Assembly (NCBI GenBank): GCA_046297695.1
Contig: JBKBHF010000020.1
Span: forward strand, 1 to 64,000
Direction: 5' to 3'
DNA from: Permianibacter sp046297695
Lineage (GTDB): Bacteria; Pseudomonadota; Gammaproteobacteria; Enterobacterales; Permianibacteraceae
DNA length: 64,000 nt
Shown here: one piece after another, positions 1 to 8,279 of the stretch
Numbering within the stretch: the stretch's first letter is position 1
Layout: every line of letters starts with the position of its first letter
Position numbers and translations under genes: made by a program
The notes under the pieces: generated by a model
The model's database searches: none
The model's input: the letters and a program-made list of their open reading frames with translations, nothing else
What the model was told of the DNA's origin: nothing

Positions 1-2
1 TT

Positions 3-62
3 GCGGATATCATCAAACATCTCAGGCAGGTCCTTGAGCGGATGTGGTTTGCGCCTGTTTGA
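3..62 (+). CDS. Possible 3' end of a gene entering from the left
   Basis: Frame 3 is open from the window edge to a TGA at 60-62 and encodes about 19 residues that look like an amphipathic helix ending in WFAPV. The bidirectional hairpin terminator at 195-221 lies downstream on the same strand. A second open frame ends at 94-96, so the reading is uncertain. Nothing else is recognisable between 63 and 194. Confidence 0.25.
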   Translation, partial: ADIIKHLRQVLERMWFAPV

Positions 63-194
63 TCAAGCGACCTTGCCTGAGTTCAATTTAAAGTGATCGG
101 GATTTCGGAACGGCTATTTAGTTTGTGCTATTGCAAATGCGCACAGCAGGGTTGCCGATAGTTCACGCGACAGATTGAAAAGACTGAAATTAAA

Positions 195-221
195 AGAGCC
201 AGCAACGCTGGCTCTTTTTTT
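195..221. terminator. Bidirectional rho-independent terminator
   Basis: A perfect 9-bp stem (195-203 with 207-215) has an AAC loop, is followed by T216-T221 on the plus strand and is preceded by an A-rich run that supplies a T tract on the minus strand. It sits 3 bp beyond the stop of the lipoprotein gene at 224-856 (minus) and can also end a plus-strand gene entering from the left. Confidence 0.8.
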
Positions 222-223
222 GC

Positions 224-856
224 TTACACGCCATCCGCGGGGATGAGCGTAACAATACGTTTCTCCTGCTCCGGCTTTTTCAGCCATTCCGGAAAGTCTT
301 CTGCGCGTTTCTCATCAATGCTTGCTTGATTCTTGCGCTGCCAGTCAAGCGCGCTTGGCAGCTGCGTAATGGGCTTGGCGCCATTCAACCAACCGGCAAA
401 TTCCTTGTGCTGCAAGTTGAACTCAAAGCTGCTATCACGGTGCACCGGATGCAAGGAGAAGCGAGCCTTCCAGACACCCATGCGAGGCGTAACCAAAGCA
501 TAGTAAGTCTTGCCTGCTTCCACCTCCGCCTCCATGAAGTCGGCACTTTCGCCAATTACCATATAAAGGTGTTTGCCCGGCTCGACAAGGTGATCGATGC
601 GCGTTCCGTAGGTGCTGATACCCAACAGCTGCTCGTCATCACCATTGAGGTGAAACACCGGCGCATCAATCAGCCAACCGAATGCTGACGGCCGCAAGAA
701 AACAATACGGGCTTTGTCCGGAGACGACTCTGCAACCGAAGCTACCGGCTGCATCATTTTCGACATTGCCCCTTCTGTGCTTGGCTTCATTGCGCAGCCG
801 CCCAACAGCAGCAATGCGCCGACCATAGCCAGTACTTGGACTCCGATTTTCTTCAT
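224..856 (-). CDS. Putative lipoprotein, DUF2846-like
   Basis: This 210-aa protein starts with a lipoprotein signal peptide: a basic n-region, a hydrophobic stretch and the lipobox LGGC with Cys21. It is therefore probably anchored in the inner or outer membrane. The mature part holds RIVFLRPS, an acidic/glycine segment, EPGKHLY and AGKTYYALV, an arrangement typical of the DUF2846 family of small beta-rich lipoproteins. No catalytic residues are evident and the function is unknown. It is a single gene ending at a strong terminator. The lipoprotein call is firm, the family assignment moderate. Confidence 0.7.
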   Translation of the reverse strand: MKKIGVQVLAMVGALLLLGGCAMKPSTEGAMSKMMQPVASVAESSPDKARIVFLRPSAFGWLIDAPVFHLNGDDEQLLGISTYGTRIDHLVEPGKHLYMVIGESADFMEAEVEAGKTYYALVTPRMGVWKARFSLHPVHRDSSFEFNLQHKEFAGWLNGAKPITQLPSALDWQRKNQASIDEKRAEDFPEWLKKPEQEKRIVTLIPADGV

Positions 857-970
857 GGTAATTCTCTGTTTTATCTACCGCTCGTTGCCAACATTTGGCG
901 ACGCCACGCTAGCGCAACAAGAAGCAGATGGCAATGCCATCACGACGAAGCCACAGGACTGCCTCTCACC

Positions 971-1393
971 TCAAGCTCGTGCCACGACGGCCAACGTCAA
1001 CCGCGACACGCAACTGAGCTTGCCGCCAGCATCTTCAATCTTGATGTCCCAAACCTGGGTGCTACGGCCGAGGTGTATCGGCATCGTGGTGCCAGTGACA
1101 TAGCCATCACGTACGGCGCGCAAATGATTCGCGTTGATCTCGACACCTACGACCATTTTGTCGTCCGGAACAACCAGATTGCCGGCGACGCTGCCGAGCG
1201 TTTCGGCCAGCACGACATTGGCGCCACCGTGCAGTAAGCCAAACGGTTGCCGCGTACGGTGATCGACCGGCATACGGGCGCTTAGACTGTTGTCGGTCAT
1301 CGCAACGAACTCAATGCCGAGATGCTCCACCATCGAGTTGGCATTACGCGCCATTATGCTGGCCAGTGTTGGCTGACCGAACCAGATTTTCAT
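971..1393 (-). CDS. Hotdog-fold acyl-CoA thioesterase (YdiI/PaaI-like)
   Basis: A 140-aa single-domain hotdog protein, the usual family length. The central motif PFGLLHGGANVVLAETLGS contains the HGG turn and the acidic residue on the hot-dog helix (Glu of AETLGS) that activates water for thioester hydrolysis. The closest well-known relatives are YdiI/MenI-type enzymes hydrolysing aromatic or short acyl-CoA. No menaquinone genes are visible here, so the physiological substrate is open. The start is supported by AGGAG 7-8 bases upstream of ATG 1393. It lies 47 bp downstream of trmL on the same strand. Confidence 0.85.
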   Translation of the reverse strand: MKIWFGQPTLASIMARNANSMVEHLGIEFVAMTDNSLSARMPVDHRTRQPFGLLHGGANVVLAETLGSVAGNLVVPDDKMVVGVEINANHLRAVRDGYVTGTTMPIHLGRSTQVWDIKIEDAGGKLSCVSRLTLAVVARA

Positions 1394-1440
1394 GAGCGAG
1401 CTCCTGCGTGCTTGGGTTTACATGTCAATGCGCCGATCAG

Positions 1441-1905
1441 TCAACCCGCACCGACGAAATCCAGTTGTCGCCAGGCTTCGAAAGCGACCACGGCAACCGC
1501 ATTGGACAGGTTCAGGCTGCGCTGACCGGGTCGCATGGGCAGACGGATCGTTTGCTCGGGAGGCAGGCTGGCGAGTAACACGTCTGGCACGTGTCGCGTT
1601 TCCGGACCAAAGACCAGGGCATCGTTCGCCTGAAAGCGGACGTCGACATGGCGGACCTTACCGCTCGTCTCGCAGGCGAATACGCGTGCCGGCTGAGTGC
1701 TGGCAAGAAAATGCTGCCAATCGGCGTGCACGTTTACGGTTGCCCATTCGTGGTAATCCAACCCGGCCCGGCGCAGTTTCTTGTCTTCCATCTCAAAACC
1801 CAGCGGCTCGATCAGATGCAAGTGAAACCCGGTGTTGGCACACAGACGGATCACATTGCCGGTATTGGGCGGAATTTCCGGATTGAACAGGACGATATGC
1901 AACAT
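1441..1905 (-). CDS. trmL: tRNA (cytidine/uridine-34-2'-O)-methyltransferase TrmL
   Basis: TrmL is a SPOUT-fold methyltransferase that 2'-O-methylates the wobble nucleotide of two tRNA-Leu isoacceptors with S-adenosylmethionine. The 154-aa protein has the family N-terminus MLHIVLFNPEIPPNTGN, the conserved R-L-C-A-N-T-G stretch, VFGPE and the knot-forming segment IRLPMRPGQRSLNLSNAVAV near the C-terminus. I chose ATG 1905, which gives the usual N-terminus; a GTG three codons upstream is also possible. Length and motifs are normal. Confidence 0.93.
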   Translation of the reverse strand: MLHIVLFNPEIPPNTGNVIRLCANTGFHLHLIEPLGFEMEDKKLRRAGLDYHEWATVNVHADWQHFLASTQPARVFACETSGKVRHVDVRFQANDALVFGPETRHVPDVLLASLPPEQTIRLPMRPGQRSLNLSNAVAVVAFEAWRQLDFVGAG

Positions 1906-2004
1906 GGGCGGCACGGTTCAGTGCAGACATTGTCGGAAGATTGTCCGCGATGACCGAAACCGCCGGCAAGGGTGGCCGTCGACAAAAGCACCGTCGCAAC
2001 AAAA

Positions 2005-3423
2005 TCAGGCCTTGCGCCGCTGCGGTTCTTCAACGGTTTTCAAATAGCGGGTCAGGGTGTTGCGCCCCCAACCGAGCAGGTGCGCGGCATCCTGGCGGTG
2101 ACCGTTGGTTGCATCCAGCACGGTTTCGACCAGCAGTTGTTCGAGTTTTGCTGCCAAGGCTTGCACCTGCTGCGCGTCTTGCGCGCGCGCTGCCGTCAGG
2201 ATCTCGTTACGCAGGGTCAGTTGCCACGGTTCGGCCGACGATTTCGGCGCCGCTACCGGCTCGGCATCCTGGCCAACGTCGCTGGGCAGATCGCTGGGTT
2301 GAATCTGCTCGGCAGGTGCCATCACGGTCAGATAGCGACACAGGTTTTCCAGTTGCCGGACGTTGCCCGGCCAGCTCCGTTGACGCAGCGCAAGCAGGGT
2401 TTCCTTGCTCAGGTATTTGCGCGGCAGGCTGGCTTCGGCCGCCGCTTGCTGCAAAAAGTTCTCGGCCAGCAAATCGATGTCTTCGGCGCGCGCACGCAGC
2501 GGTGGCAAGTCGATACGAACGACATTCAAACGATGGAACAAATCTTCGCGAAAGCGACCCGCTTTGACCAGTGCCTGCAGATCCTGATGGGTGGCAGCAA
2601 TGACCCGGACATCGGATTGCAGCAACTCCTTGCCACCGACACGGAAGTAACCGCCATCGGACAACACCCGCAGCAAACGCGTTTGCGCGGGCAGTGGCAT
2701 GTCGCCGATTTCATCGAGAAACAGCGTGCCGCCTTCGGCTTGTTCAAAGCGGCCGGCGTTGCGGTTGACGGCACCGGTAAACGCCCCCTTTTCATAGCCG
2801 AACAGTTCCGACTCGATCAGTTCCTGCGGGATCGCGGCCATGTTGAGCGCGACAAACGGTTTGCCTGCGCGCGGGCTGTGATCGTGCAGCGCTTGGGCCA
2901 CACGCTCTTTGCCGGTGCCGGATTCGCCTATCAGCAGCACGGTGAATTTGGTGCGCGCCAGCCGGCCGATGGCGCGAAACACCTGCTGCATGGCCGGCGA
3001 GCGGCCGATCAGTTCGGCTTTTTCCGTTTTGGCTGCAGCGGCAGGCGGTGGCGAGGATTGCTGCAAGGCACGTGTGACAATGGCGAGCAGCTCATCGATA
3101 TCAAACGGTTTGGCCACAAACTCGAACGCACCGGAATCGAATGACTGCACGGCGCTGGAAAGATCGGCATGGGCGGTGATCAGCACCACCGGCACATGAC
3201 TGTTGCTCGCCTTGATCTCGCGCAGAAAAGCCACGCCATCACCACCCGGCATGCGGATATCGGACAGCACCAGCTGCACCGGCTCGCGCGCCAGTACGGC
3301 ACGCGCTTCCGGCACATCGGCGCAGACCCGGGTTTGGTAACCCGCCGCCCGCAGCGCCCGATCCAGCACCCAGCGAATGCTGTCGTCGTCATCCAGAATC
3401 AAAACCGTTTGACTGTCGGTCAT
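2005..3423 (-). CDS. ntrC: Nitrogen regulation response regulator NtrC (NR-I)
   Basis: NtrC is the enhancer-binding activator of sigma-54 promoters under nitrogen limitation. The 472-aa protein has a receiver domain (phospho-acceptor Asp55 in SDIRMPG), a central AAA+ domain with Walker A GESGTGKE and the sigma-54 contact loop GAFTGA, and a C-terminal Fis-type helix-turn-helix (HLLGWGRNTLTRYLK). It follows ntrB by 49 bp on the same strand. The predicted sigma-54 promoter of glnA at 7097-7111 is an obvious target. ATG 3423 is preferred over a GTG two codons upstream. Confidence 0.97.
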   Translation of the reverse strand: MTDSQTVLILDDDDSIRWVLDRALRAAGYQTRVCADVPEARAVLAREPVQLVLSDIRMPGGDGVAFLREIKASNSHVPVVLITAHADLSSAVQSFDSGAFEFVAKPFDIDELLAIVTRALQQSSPPPAAAAKTEKAELIGRSPAMQQVFRAIGRLARTKFTVLLIGESGTGKERVAQALHDHSPRAGKPFVALNMAAIPQELIESELFGYEKGAFTGAVNRNAGRFEQAEGGTLFLDEIGDMPLPAQTRLLRVLSDGGYFRVGGKELLQSDVRVIAATHQDLQALVKAGRFREDLFHRLNVVRIDLPPLRARAEDIDLLAENFLQQAAAEASLPRKYLSKETLLALRQRSWPGNVRQLENLCRYLTVMAPAEQIQPSDLPSDVGQDAEPVAAPKSSAEPWQLTLRNEILTAARAQDAQQVQALAAKLEQLLVETVLDATNGHRQDAAHLLGWGRNTLTRYLKTVEEPQRRKA

Positions 3424-3472
3424 GGCCACTCTTTCAGTTTCGGCTGTCGTAATGAACGGCAGCGCGGGATCT

Positions 3473-4552
3473 TCACGGCTTCACCGCATCCAGGCGTCCG
3501 GGCTCGCGCCACGGCAGCCAAACGGTAAACACGGTCTGGCCGGGCGCGCTCTGGCACTCCAACAATCCATCATGCTGTTGCACCAAGGTCTGGGCGATGC
3601 TGAGCCCCAAACCGGTGCCGTGTTGCTTGCCGGTGACGAGCGGCAGGAAAACCCGATCACGCAGCTCCGCGGGAATGCCGGGACCGTTGTCGATCACATC
3701 CAGCCGCAGGGCCAGTTTCCAGCGCACATTGCCGATCGTCACGCCGTGCTCGGCGCGGGTGCGCAAGCGGATCACGCCCTGTGTCGCAACCGCGTCCACC
3801 GCGTTTTGCACCAGATTCAGCATGATCTGGTGCAGGGCATCGGCATTGGCCTGCAGATCCGGCAAACTCGGATCGTAATCGCGCTGCAGCTGGACACCGT
3901 CCGGCAAGGTCAAACGGACAATTTGCAAAACCTGTTCCAACACCGAATGAATGTTCAACGGCGTCTTGGTCAAGGTCCGCGCCGGCAACAACAGGCGATC
4001 GACCAGCGCGCGCAAGCGGTCGGCTTCACGCTGAATCAGATCGGTGAATTCGGTCAGTGCTGCCGATTCTTGTCCGGACAATTCCCGGGCGAGCAGCTGG
4101 GCGGCACCACGCAGACCGGCCAACGGATTCTTGATTTCATGCGCAAGGGAACGCAGCAGTTCATGCAATTCCTGCTGCTGGCGTGCCCGCTCGGTATCGA
4201 TGTGGCGGCGCTGGCTGTCATCCAGCGGCCGCAGCTCCAGCAACCAGCCATCCGCCAACGGCGACACCACCACATCGATGCGGGCACTGGTCGCAAACGG
4301 CAGATCCAGCTGTAGCTCATGTCCATGGCAAGTGCGCTGTTCCTGACGGACCCGCACCAGCAACTCCAGTACCGGGTGCGGTGCCGGCAGCCAGACCGCC
4401 AGATCGGAGGCCAGCAGCCGGCGCCGGCTGTGCCCGAACAGGTGCTCGGCCGCGCTGTTGATCGCGACGATGTGCCGATCGGCATCCAGCTGCAACACGG
4501 CAGTGGTCAGGCTGTCGAGCAGACTGTCGGCCGACGTGGCAGTCACAGACAT
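3473..4552 (-). CDS. ntrB: Nitrogen regulation sensor histidine kinase NtrB (NR-II)
   Basis: NtrB phosphorylates or dephosphorylates NtrC in response to PII and nitrogen status. This 359-aa soluble protein has an N-terminal PAS domain (from about residue 10), a dimerisation/phosphoacceptor H-box SLAHEIKNPLAG and a HATPase domain with N-box NLVQNAVDAV and G-boxes DNGPGIP and GTGLGLS. No membrane segment is present, as expected. ATG 4552 gives a normal N-terminus; the open frame continues to 4609 but lacks typical sequence there. It forms a pair with ntrC. Confidence 0.96.
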   Translation of the reverse strand: MSVTATSADSLLDSLTTAVLQLDADRHIVAINSAAEHLFGHSRRRLLASDLAVWLPAPHPVLELLVRVRQEQRTCHGHELQLDLPFATSARIDVVVSPLADGWLLELRPLDDSQRRHIDTERARQQQELHELLRSLAHEIKNPLAGLRGAAQLLARELSGQESAALTEFTDLIQREADRLRALVDRLLLPARTLTKTPLNIHSVLEQVLQIVRLTLPDGVQLQRDYDPSLPDLQANADALHQIMLNLVQNAVDAVATQGVIRLRTRAEHGVTIGNVRWKLALRLDVIDNGPGIPAELRDRVFLPLVTGKQHGTGLGLSIAQTLVQQHDGLLECQSAPGQTVFTVWLPWREPGRLDAVKP

Positions 4553-4581
4553 GACGCTGTTTCCCAAATGAGCTGCGCCGC

Positions 4582-4611
4582 ATTGTAGCGGCGCAGCGGG
4601 GTATTGCACAA
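4582..4611 (-). promoter_or_regulatory. Candidate sigma-70 promoter for ntrBC
   Basis: On the minus strand a TACAAT -10 hexamer (4582-4587) lies 18 bp from a weak -35 TTGTGC (4606-4611). The -10 sits in the loop of a 9-bp GC hairpin (4573-4581 with 4588-4596). This would give ntrB a leader of about 20 nt, separate from read-through from glnA. The -35 match is poor, so this is tentative. Confidence 0.3.
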
Positions 4612-4645
4612 AAATGGCGCACCGGTTTGGTGCGATATGCCATCG

Positions 4646-5323
4646 CTATTTTCGCGGTCCGTTGGTGACCGGCTTGGTGGGCGTGGTCGGCACCGGATCG
4701 CCGGGCTGGCGGGCATCCTGGAGCTGCGGCCAATGCACCTGTTGCAGATAGCCATTGCTGGTGGCCCGTATCTGCAAATTGCCGGCACCATCGGGATTGT
4801 GGTTTGCGGATGCACGAAACAACATGAATTTGCTTTGCGCTGACCCCAGCAGCTTGCCAGCCTTGTGTATCACCTCTACCCGGACACTGTGTTCCCCACG
4901 CTCGACGTCCGTCAGCTCCCATGAGCTGGCACGCCCCGGCAAACCTACCACGGAACCGTCCAGCAATAACTGGACCCGATGGTCCTCGTCCAGCGAAGGC
5001 GCGATGGAAGCAGACACCGATACCTTGCCTTCGTTGTCACGCAGCACGGCATCAACGGCCGGTTCAGTAATCTGGACCTGATAGGTCTGCTCCGGCTTTT
5101 TCTTGCTTGTCGCAGCCGTTTCACCTACCGGCAGTTTGGGGGTGGCTGGCGCGGCATAAGTCGGCGTCTCCCGCATCGGCAGCGTCTCGCCACCCGGGCA
5201 GGGTTGATCGGAAAAGACAGTCTCGCCATTCTCGCCCTTGCATTTGTACAGCTCGCCGGCGCTGTGGCCGGGCAGGGCAAAGGTGAGCAGCAGGCTGCAG
5301 AACACGGTGGCGGTCTTGCGCAT
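4646..5323 (-). CDS. Exported DUF4124 protein between glnA and ntrB
   Basis: This 225-aa protein has a signal peptide (cleavage near residues 21-22) followed by a DUF4124 domain (ELYKCKGENGETVFSDQPCP), the short Tyr-Lys-Cys/Asp-Gln-Pro-Cys signature with two conserved cysteines. A middle Pro/Thr-rich linker leads to an Ig-like beta region (about residues 80-170) and a Pro/Thr tail. Genes of this kind between glnA and ntrBC are common in gammaproteobacteria, but no biochemical role is established. It is probably periplasmic. Expression may come partly from glnA read-through past the hairpin at 5464-5497. Confidence 0.8.
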   Translation of the reverse strand: MRKTATVFCSLLLTFALPGHSAGELYKCKGENGETVFSDQPCPGGETLPMRETPTYAAPATPKLPVGETAATSKKKPEQTYQVQITEPAVDAVLRDNEGKVSVSASIAPSLDEDHRVQLLLDGSVVGLPGRASSWELTDVERGEHSVRVEVIHKAGKLLGSAQSKFMLFRASANHNPDGAGNLQIRATSNGYLQQVHWPQLQDARQPGDPVPTTPTKPVTNGPRK

Positions 5324-5463
5324 GGGGCAACGGTCCTGAATTGAAGCGTCAGCGGCTTAGACGCCGGTTGCGACAAGAATAGTGCATGGCGGCCGCGCCG
5401 GCCTGTGCCGTCGGGCTCATTCTGTCGCCCCCCATTGGTTTCTGGCCCTTAGTTCCGACCCCG

Positions 5464-5497
5464 GAAAAACAAAGCCGCCCCTTTTGGGCGGCTTTGT
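5464..5497 (-). terminator. Rho-independent terminator of glnA
   Basis: A 12-bp GC-rich stem (5469-5480 with 5486-5497) is followed on the minus strand by five T residues (complement of 5465-5469). It lies about 120 bp beyond the glnA stop and likely limits read-through into the DUF4124-ntrBC genes. Confidence 0.8.
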
Positions 5498-5616
5498 CGG
5501 ATTGGCCGCGTTTTGCAGCCGTATTGACTTGAACCATTGCTGCCGAATGGCAGCCAGTACCTGGGCAGGCCCGGTTGCCGGGGTCTGCTTCCGGCTCCCG
5601 GTTTGCACCGGGAAGC

Positions 5617-7026
5617 TTACACGGAATAGTACAGTTCCAGTTCCAGCGGGTGCACGGCCATCGCAACGCGCTTGGCTTCAGCGCGTTTGATCGCGAGGTA
5701 GCTGTCGATGAAGTCTTTCGAGAAGACGCCACCGCGCAGCAGGAACTCGTGATCGGCTTCGAGTGCATCGCAGGCCATTTCCAGCGAGTGGGCAACGGTC
5801 GGGATCGCTTTCGCTTCTTCCGGCGGCAGATCGTACAGATCCTTGTCGGCCGCATCGCCCGGGTGGATCTTGTTCATGATGCCGTCGACGCCGGCCATCA
5901 TCATCGCGGCGAAGGCGAGGTACGGGTTGGCGGTCGGATCCGGGAAGCGCACTTCGATGCGGCGACCTTTGGCCGACGCAACGTACGGAATGCGGATCGA
6001 GGCCGAACGGTTACGGGCCGAGTACGCCAGCATGACCGGCGCTTCAAAACCCGGGACCAGGCGCTTGTAGCTGTTGGTCGAAGCGTTGGTGATGGCGTTC
6101 AGCGCGCGCGCGTGCTTGATGATGCCGCCGATGTAGTACAGCGCTTCTTCCGACAGACCTGCGTATTTGTTGCCGGCGAAAATGTTCTGGCCGTTCTTGG
6201 CCAGCGACTGGTGCACGTGCATGCCCGAACCGTTGTCACCGACCATCGGCTTCGGCATGAAGGTCACGGTTTTGCCGTAGGCGTGTGCGACGTTGTGGAT
6301 CGCGTACTTCATGATCTGCACTTCGTCGGCTTTCTTCACCAGCGTATTGAACCTGGCAGCCAGTTCGTTCTGACCACCAGTCGCGACTTCGTGGTGGTGC
6401 GCTTCGATGACGAGCCCCATCTGTTCGCAGACCAGCGCCATTTGCGAACGGATGTCCTGGGCCGAATCCACCGGCGCGACCGGGAAGTAACCGCCTTTCA
6501 CCATCGGACGGTGGCCTTTGTTGCCGCCTTCAAAGCTCTTGTTGGTGTTCCAGGCGCCTTCGTCCGAATCCAGCTCGTAACCGCAGCCGTTCATCTTGTT
6601 GTAGAACTTGACGTCATCGAACATGAAGAATTCCGGCTCCGGACCGAACAGCGCAGTGTCGGCAATGCCGGTGCTCTTCAGCCAGGCTTCGGCGCGCTTG
6701 GCGATCGAACGCGGGTCACGGTCATAGCCTTGCATCGTGGCCGGATCGACGATGTCGCAACGGACGATCAGCGTGCTGTCTTCGGTGAACGGATCCATCA
6801 CCGCGGTGGTGGCGTCCGGCATCAGAATCATGTCGGATTCGTTGATGCCTTTCCAACCGCTGATCGAGGAGCCGTCGAACATCTTGCCGTCCTGGAACAG
6901 CGACTCGTCGCACAGCTTGGCCGGGATCGAGACGTGCTGCTCTTTGCCCTTGGTATCGGTGAAACGCAGGTCAACGAACTTGACGTCGTTGTCCTTGATC
7001 ATCTGCATGACATTGGCGACGGACAT
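5617..7026 (-). CDS. glnA: Type I glutamine synthetase GlnA
   Basis: It catalyses ATP-dependent amidation of glutamate to glutamine, the main ammonium-assimilation step, as a cytoplasmic dodecamer. The 469-aa length matches the GSI-beta class. The N-terminal beta-grasp domain is followed by the catalytic domain with DGSSISGW, the NGSGMHVHQS metal/ATP segment and RxPxxxxxxxRxE-type residues. The adenylylation tyrosine is present at codon 398 in DLYDLPPEE, so GlnE-type control is expected. GGAG precedes ATG 7026. A sigma-54 promoter lies upstream and ntrBC downstream. Confidence 0.98.
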   Translation of the reverse strand: MSVANVMQMIKDNDVKFVDLRFTDTKGKEQHVSIPAKLCDESLFQDGKMFDGSSISGWKGINESDMILMPDATTAVMDPFTEDSTLIVRCDIVDPATMQGYDRDPRSIAKRAEAWLKSTGIADTALFGPEPEFFMFDDVKFYNKMNGCGYELDSDEGAWNTNKSFEGGNKGHRPMVKGGYFPVAPVDSAQDIRSQMALVCEQMGLVIEAHHHEVATGGQNELAARFNTLVKKADEVQIMKYAIHNVAHAYGKTVTFMPKPMVGDNGSGMHVHQSLAKNGQNIFAGNKYAGLSEEALYYIGGIIKHARALNAITNASTNSYKRLVPGFEAPVMLAYSARNRSASIRIPYVASAKGRRIEVRFPDPTANPYLAFAAMMMAGVDGIMNKIHPGDAADKDLYDLPPEEAKAIPTVAHSLEMACDALEADHEFLLRGGVFSKDFIDSYLAIKRAEAKRVAMAVHPLELELYYSV

Positions 7027-7096
7027 GGAAGGCTCCTGTGGAAAGCGGGTTAACGGGCATACCGCAACCGGTATCGACCCTGTTGCGGCGGAAAAA

Positions 7097-7111
7097 GCAA
7101 AGCCTGTGCCA
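7097..7111 (-). promoter_or_regulatory. Sigma-54 (-24/-12) promoter of glnA
   Basis: The minus strand reads TGGCAC-N5-TTGC, an exact match to the sigma-54 consensus, about 70 bp upstream of the glnA start codon. The predicted transcript start is near 7085. Half-sites resembling NtrC boxes (GCACC at 7186-7190, GGTGC at 7225-7229 and 7247-7251) lie roughly 100-165 bp upstream of that start, a normal enhancer distance. The promoter call is from direct sequence match; NtrC binding is inferred. Confidence 0.85.
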
Positions 7112-7215
7112 TAAGCAATGAAGTTCGCGCATCGGTGATGCCGGGCGATTAAGTACGGCTATACGGCCAAATCCTTGCCGTAAACGCACCAAAACGGACA
7201 TAAAACAGAGGGCAG

Positions 7216-7241
7216 GGCCAATTTGGTGCGCCAAATTGGCC
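7216..7241. promoter_or_regulatory. Perfect palindrome upstream of glnA, candidate regulator site
   Basis: Two 11-bp arms (7216-7226 and 7231-7241) are exact inverted repeats around TGCG. The element lies about 140 bp upstream of the predicted sigma-54 transcript start and 160 bp before the plus-strand gene at 7401. It contains a GGTGC half-site. It could be an NtrC enhancer, an operator for the divergent gene, or a hairpin; it has no T tract. The rest of 7027-7400 holds no gene I can support. Confidence 0.45.
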
Positions 7242-7400
7242 GCGTCGGTGCAAACCGCGGCAAAGCGTAGCAGACAACGCGTCGGTCGCCAGTCGACCGC
7301 CCTTTTGCTTGGCAGTCAGCGACGGCTTGGCGAGCAGGGCATTTCCGGGTAGCTTGCCCAAGCCTTTTGGGAGGCAGGGACATTACAAGGAGATAGACCC

Positions 7401-8225
7401 ATGAAGCGGTTCCAGACCGCGGCGCTTGTGGCCGCCGTCAGTCTTTGTGCCGGTGCGGCGAAAGCCGATCTGGTGCAATTTGATATCCAGACCAGCACCT
7501 TCGCCCAGCAGCTCAGCCTGAATGCCGGCGGCGGTATCGATTACACCAACATGGAAGTGAGCAGTGTCGGCTTTTCGGAGATGTTCAGCTTTGCCGGGTT
7601 GATGGAGCTGTGGAGCTCCGGCGTCGTCAGTGACGATTACGGCACCGCGATCTACACCACAGCCAATACGCTGTTCGCACCGGTTTCTGCACTTGGCAAT
7701 GGCGCGTTCAGCGCAGAGTCGCTGGCGCAAAACACCGCCGGCCTCGATCTGGCGGGACAGGGCACCATCCAGACTTTCGTCAATTTCTGGGACAACACCG
7801 ATCCGGCCAACCCGGATTGGGGCAACAACACCATCAATTTCAGCATCAGTTTCTACGGCTCACGCGATCAGTATCAGTCGGATGTCGCTTACATCAACGA
7901 CTGGTTCAATTACTCGCGCCAGTACGTGATCCAATTGAACGGCCCGGCCAGCGCCGGCGACGTGTTCAGCTACAGCGAAGCCGATCTGCTGGCCACCCTG
8001 CAAAACAGCGGCGGCGCCAGTGTCAGCTATTACGAACAGTGGACCCGTTCGAGCGCAAGCTGCGTGGTCAATGACAGCTGCACCACATTGAGTTATGACG
8101 GCATGGCCTACTACGGCTGGGGCAGCTACCACTATCAAGGCGCGGCAGCCGTCGATGCGCCGACGAGCCTCAGCCTGTTGCTGGCAGCACCGCTGATGTT
8201 CTGGCTGCGCCGTCGCCGCATGTAA
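7401..8225 (+). CDS. Secreted protein with PEP-CTERM-like sorting tail
   Basis: The 274-aa protein has a signal peptide (residues 1-22, AGAAKA cleavage) and a serine/asparagine/tyrosine-rich beta-type body. The C-terminal tail has a short motif (VDAPTSLSL), a hydrophobic helix and a terminal RRRR cluster. That tripartite tail matches PEP-CTERM variants recognised by exosortase in gammaproteobacteria, in which Pro-Glu-Pro is degenerate. No exosortase gene is in the window. AAGGAG precedes ATG 7401 and a strong terminator follows. The body resembles no family I recognise. Confidence 0.75.
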   Translation: MKRFQTAALVAAVSLCAGAAKADLVQFDIQTSTFAQQLSLNAGGGIDYTNMEVSSVGFSEMFSFAGLMELWSSGVVSDDYGTAIYTTANTLFAPVSALGNGAFSAESLAQNTAGLDLAGQGTIQTFVNFWDNTDPANPDWGNNTINFSISFYGSRDQYQSDVAYINDWFNYSRQYVIQLNGPASAGDVFSYSEADLLATLQNSGGASVSYYEQWTRSSASCVVNDSCTTLSYDGMAYYGWGSYHYQGAAAVDAPTSLSLLLAAPLMFWLRRRRM

Positions 8226-8247
8226 ACGCGTCTCGCAACATCCAGTG

Positions 8248-8279
8248 AAAGCCACCACACACCTGTGGTGGCTTTTTTT
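8248..8279 (+). terminator. Rho-independent terminator of the 7401-8225 gene
   Basis: A 12-bp stem (8248-8259 with 8264-8275) with a 4-nt loop runs into a T tract to 8279. It overlaps the stop codon of the convergent gene on the minus strand. Confidence 0.88.

Noticed and set aside
5575..7053. Plus-strand open frame of 492 codons opposite glnA
   Set aside because: It mirrors the glnA codons, has no family features or ribosome-binding site, and high G+C makes such antisense frames common.
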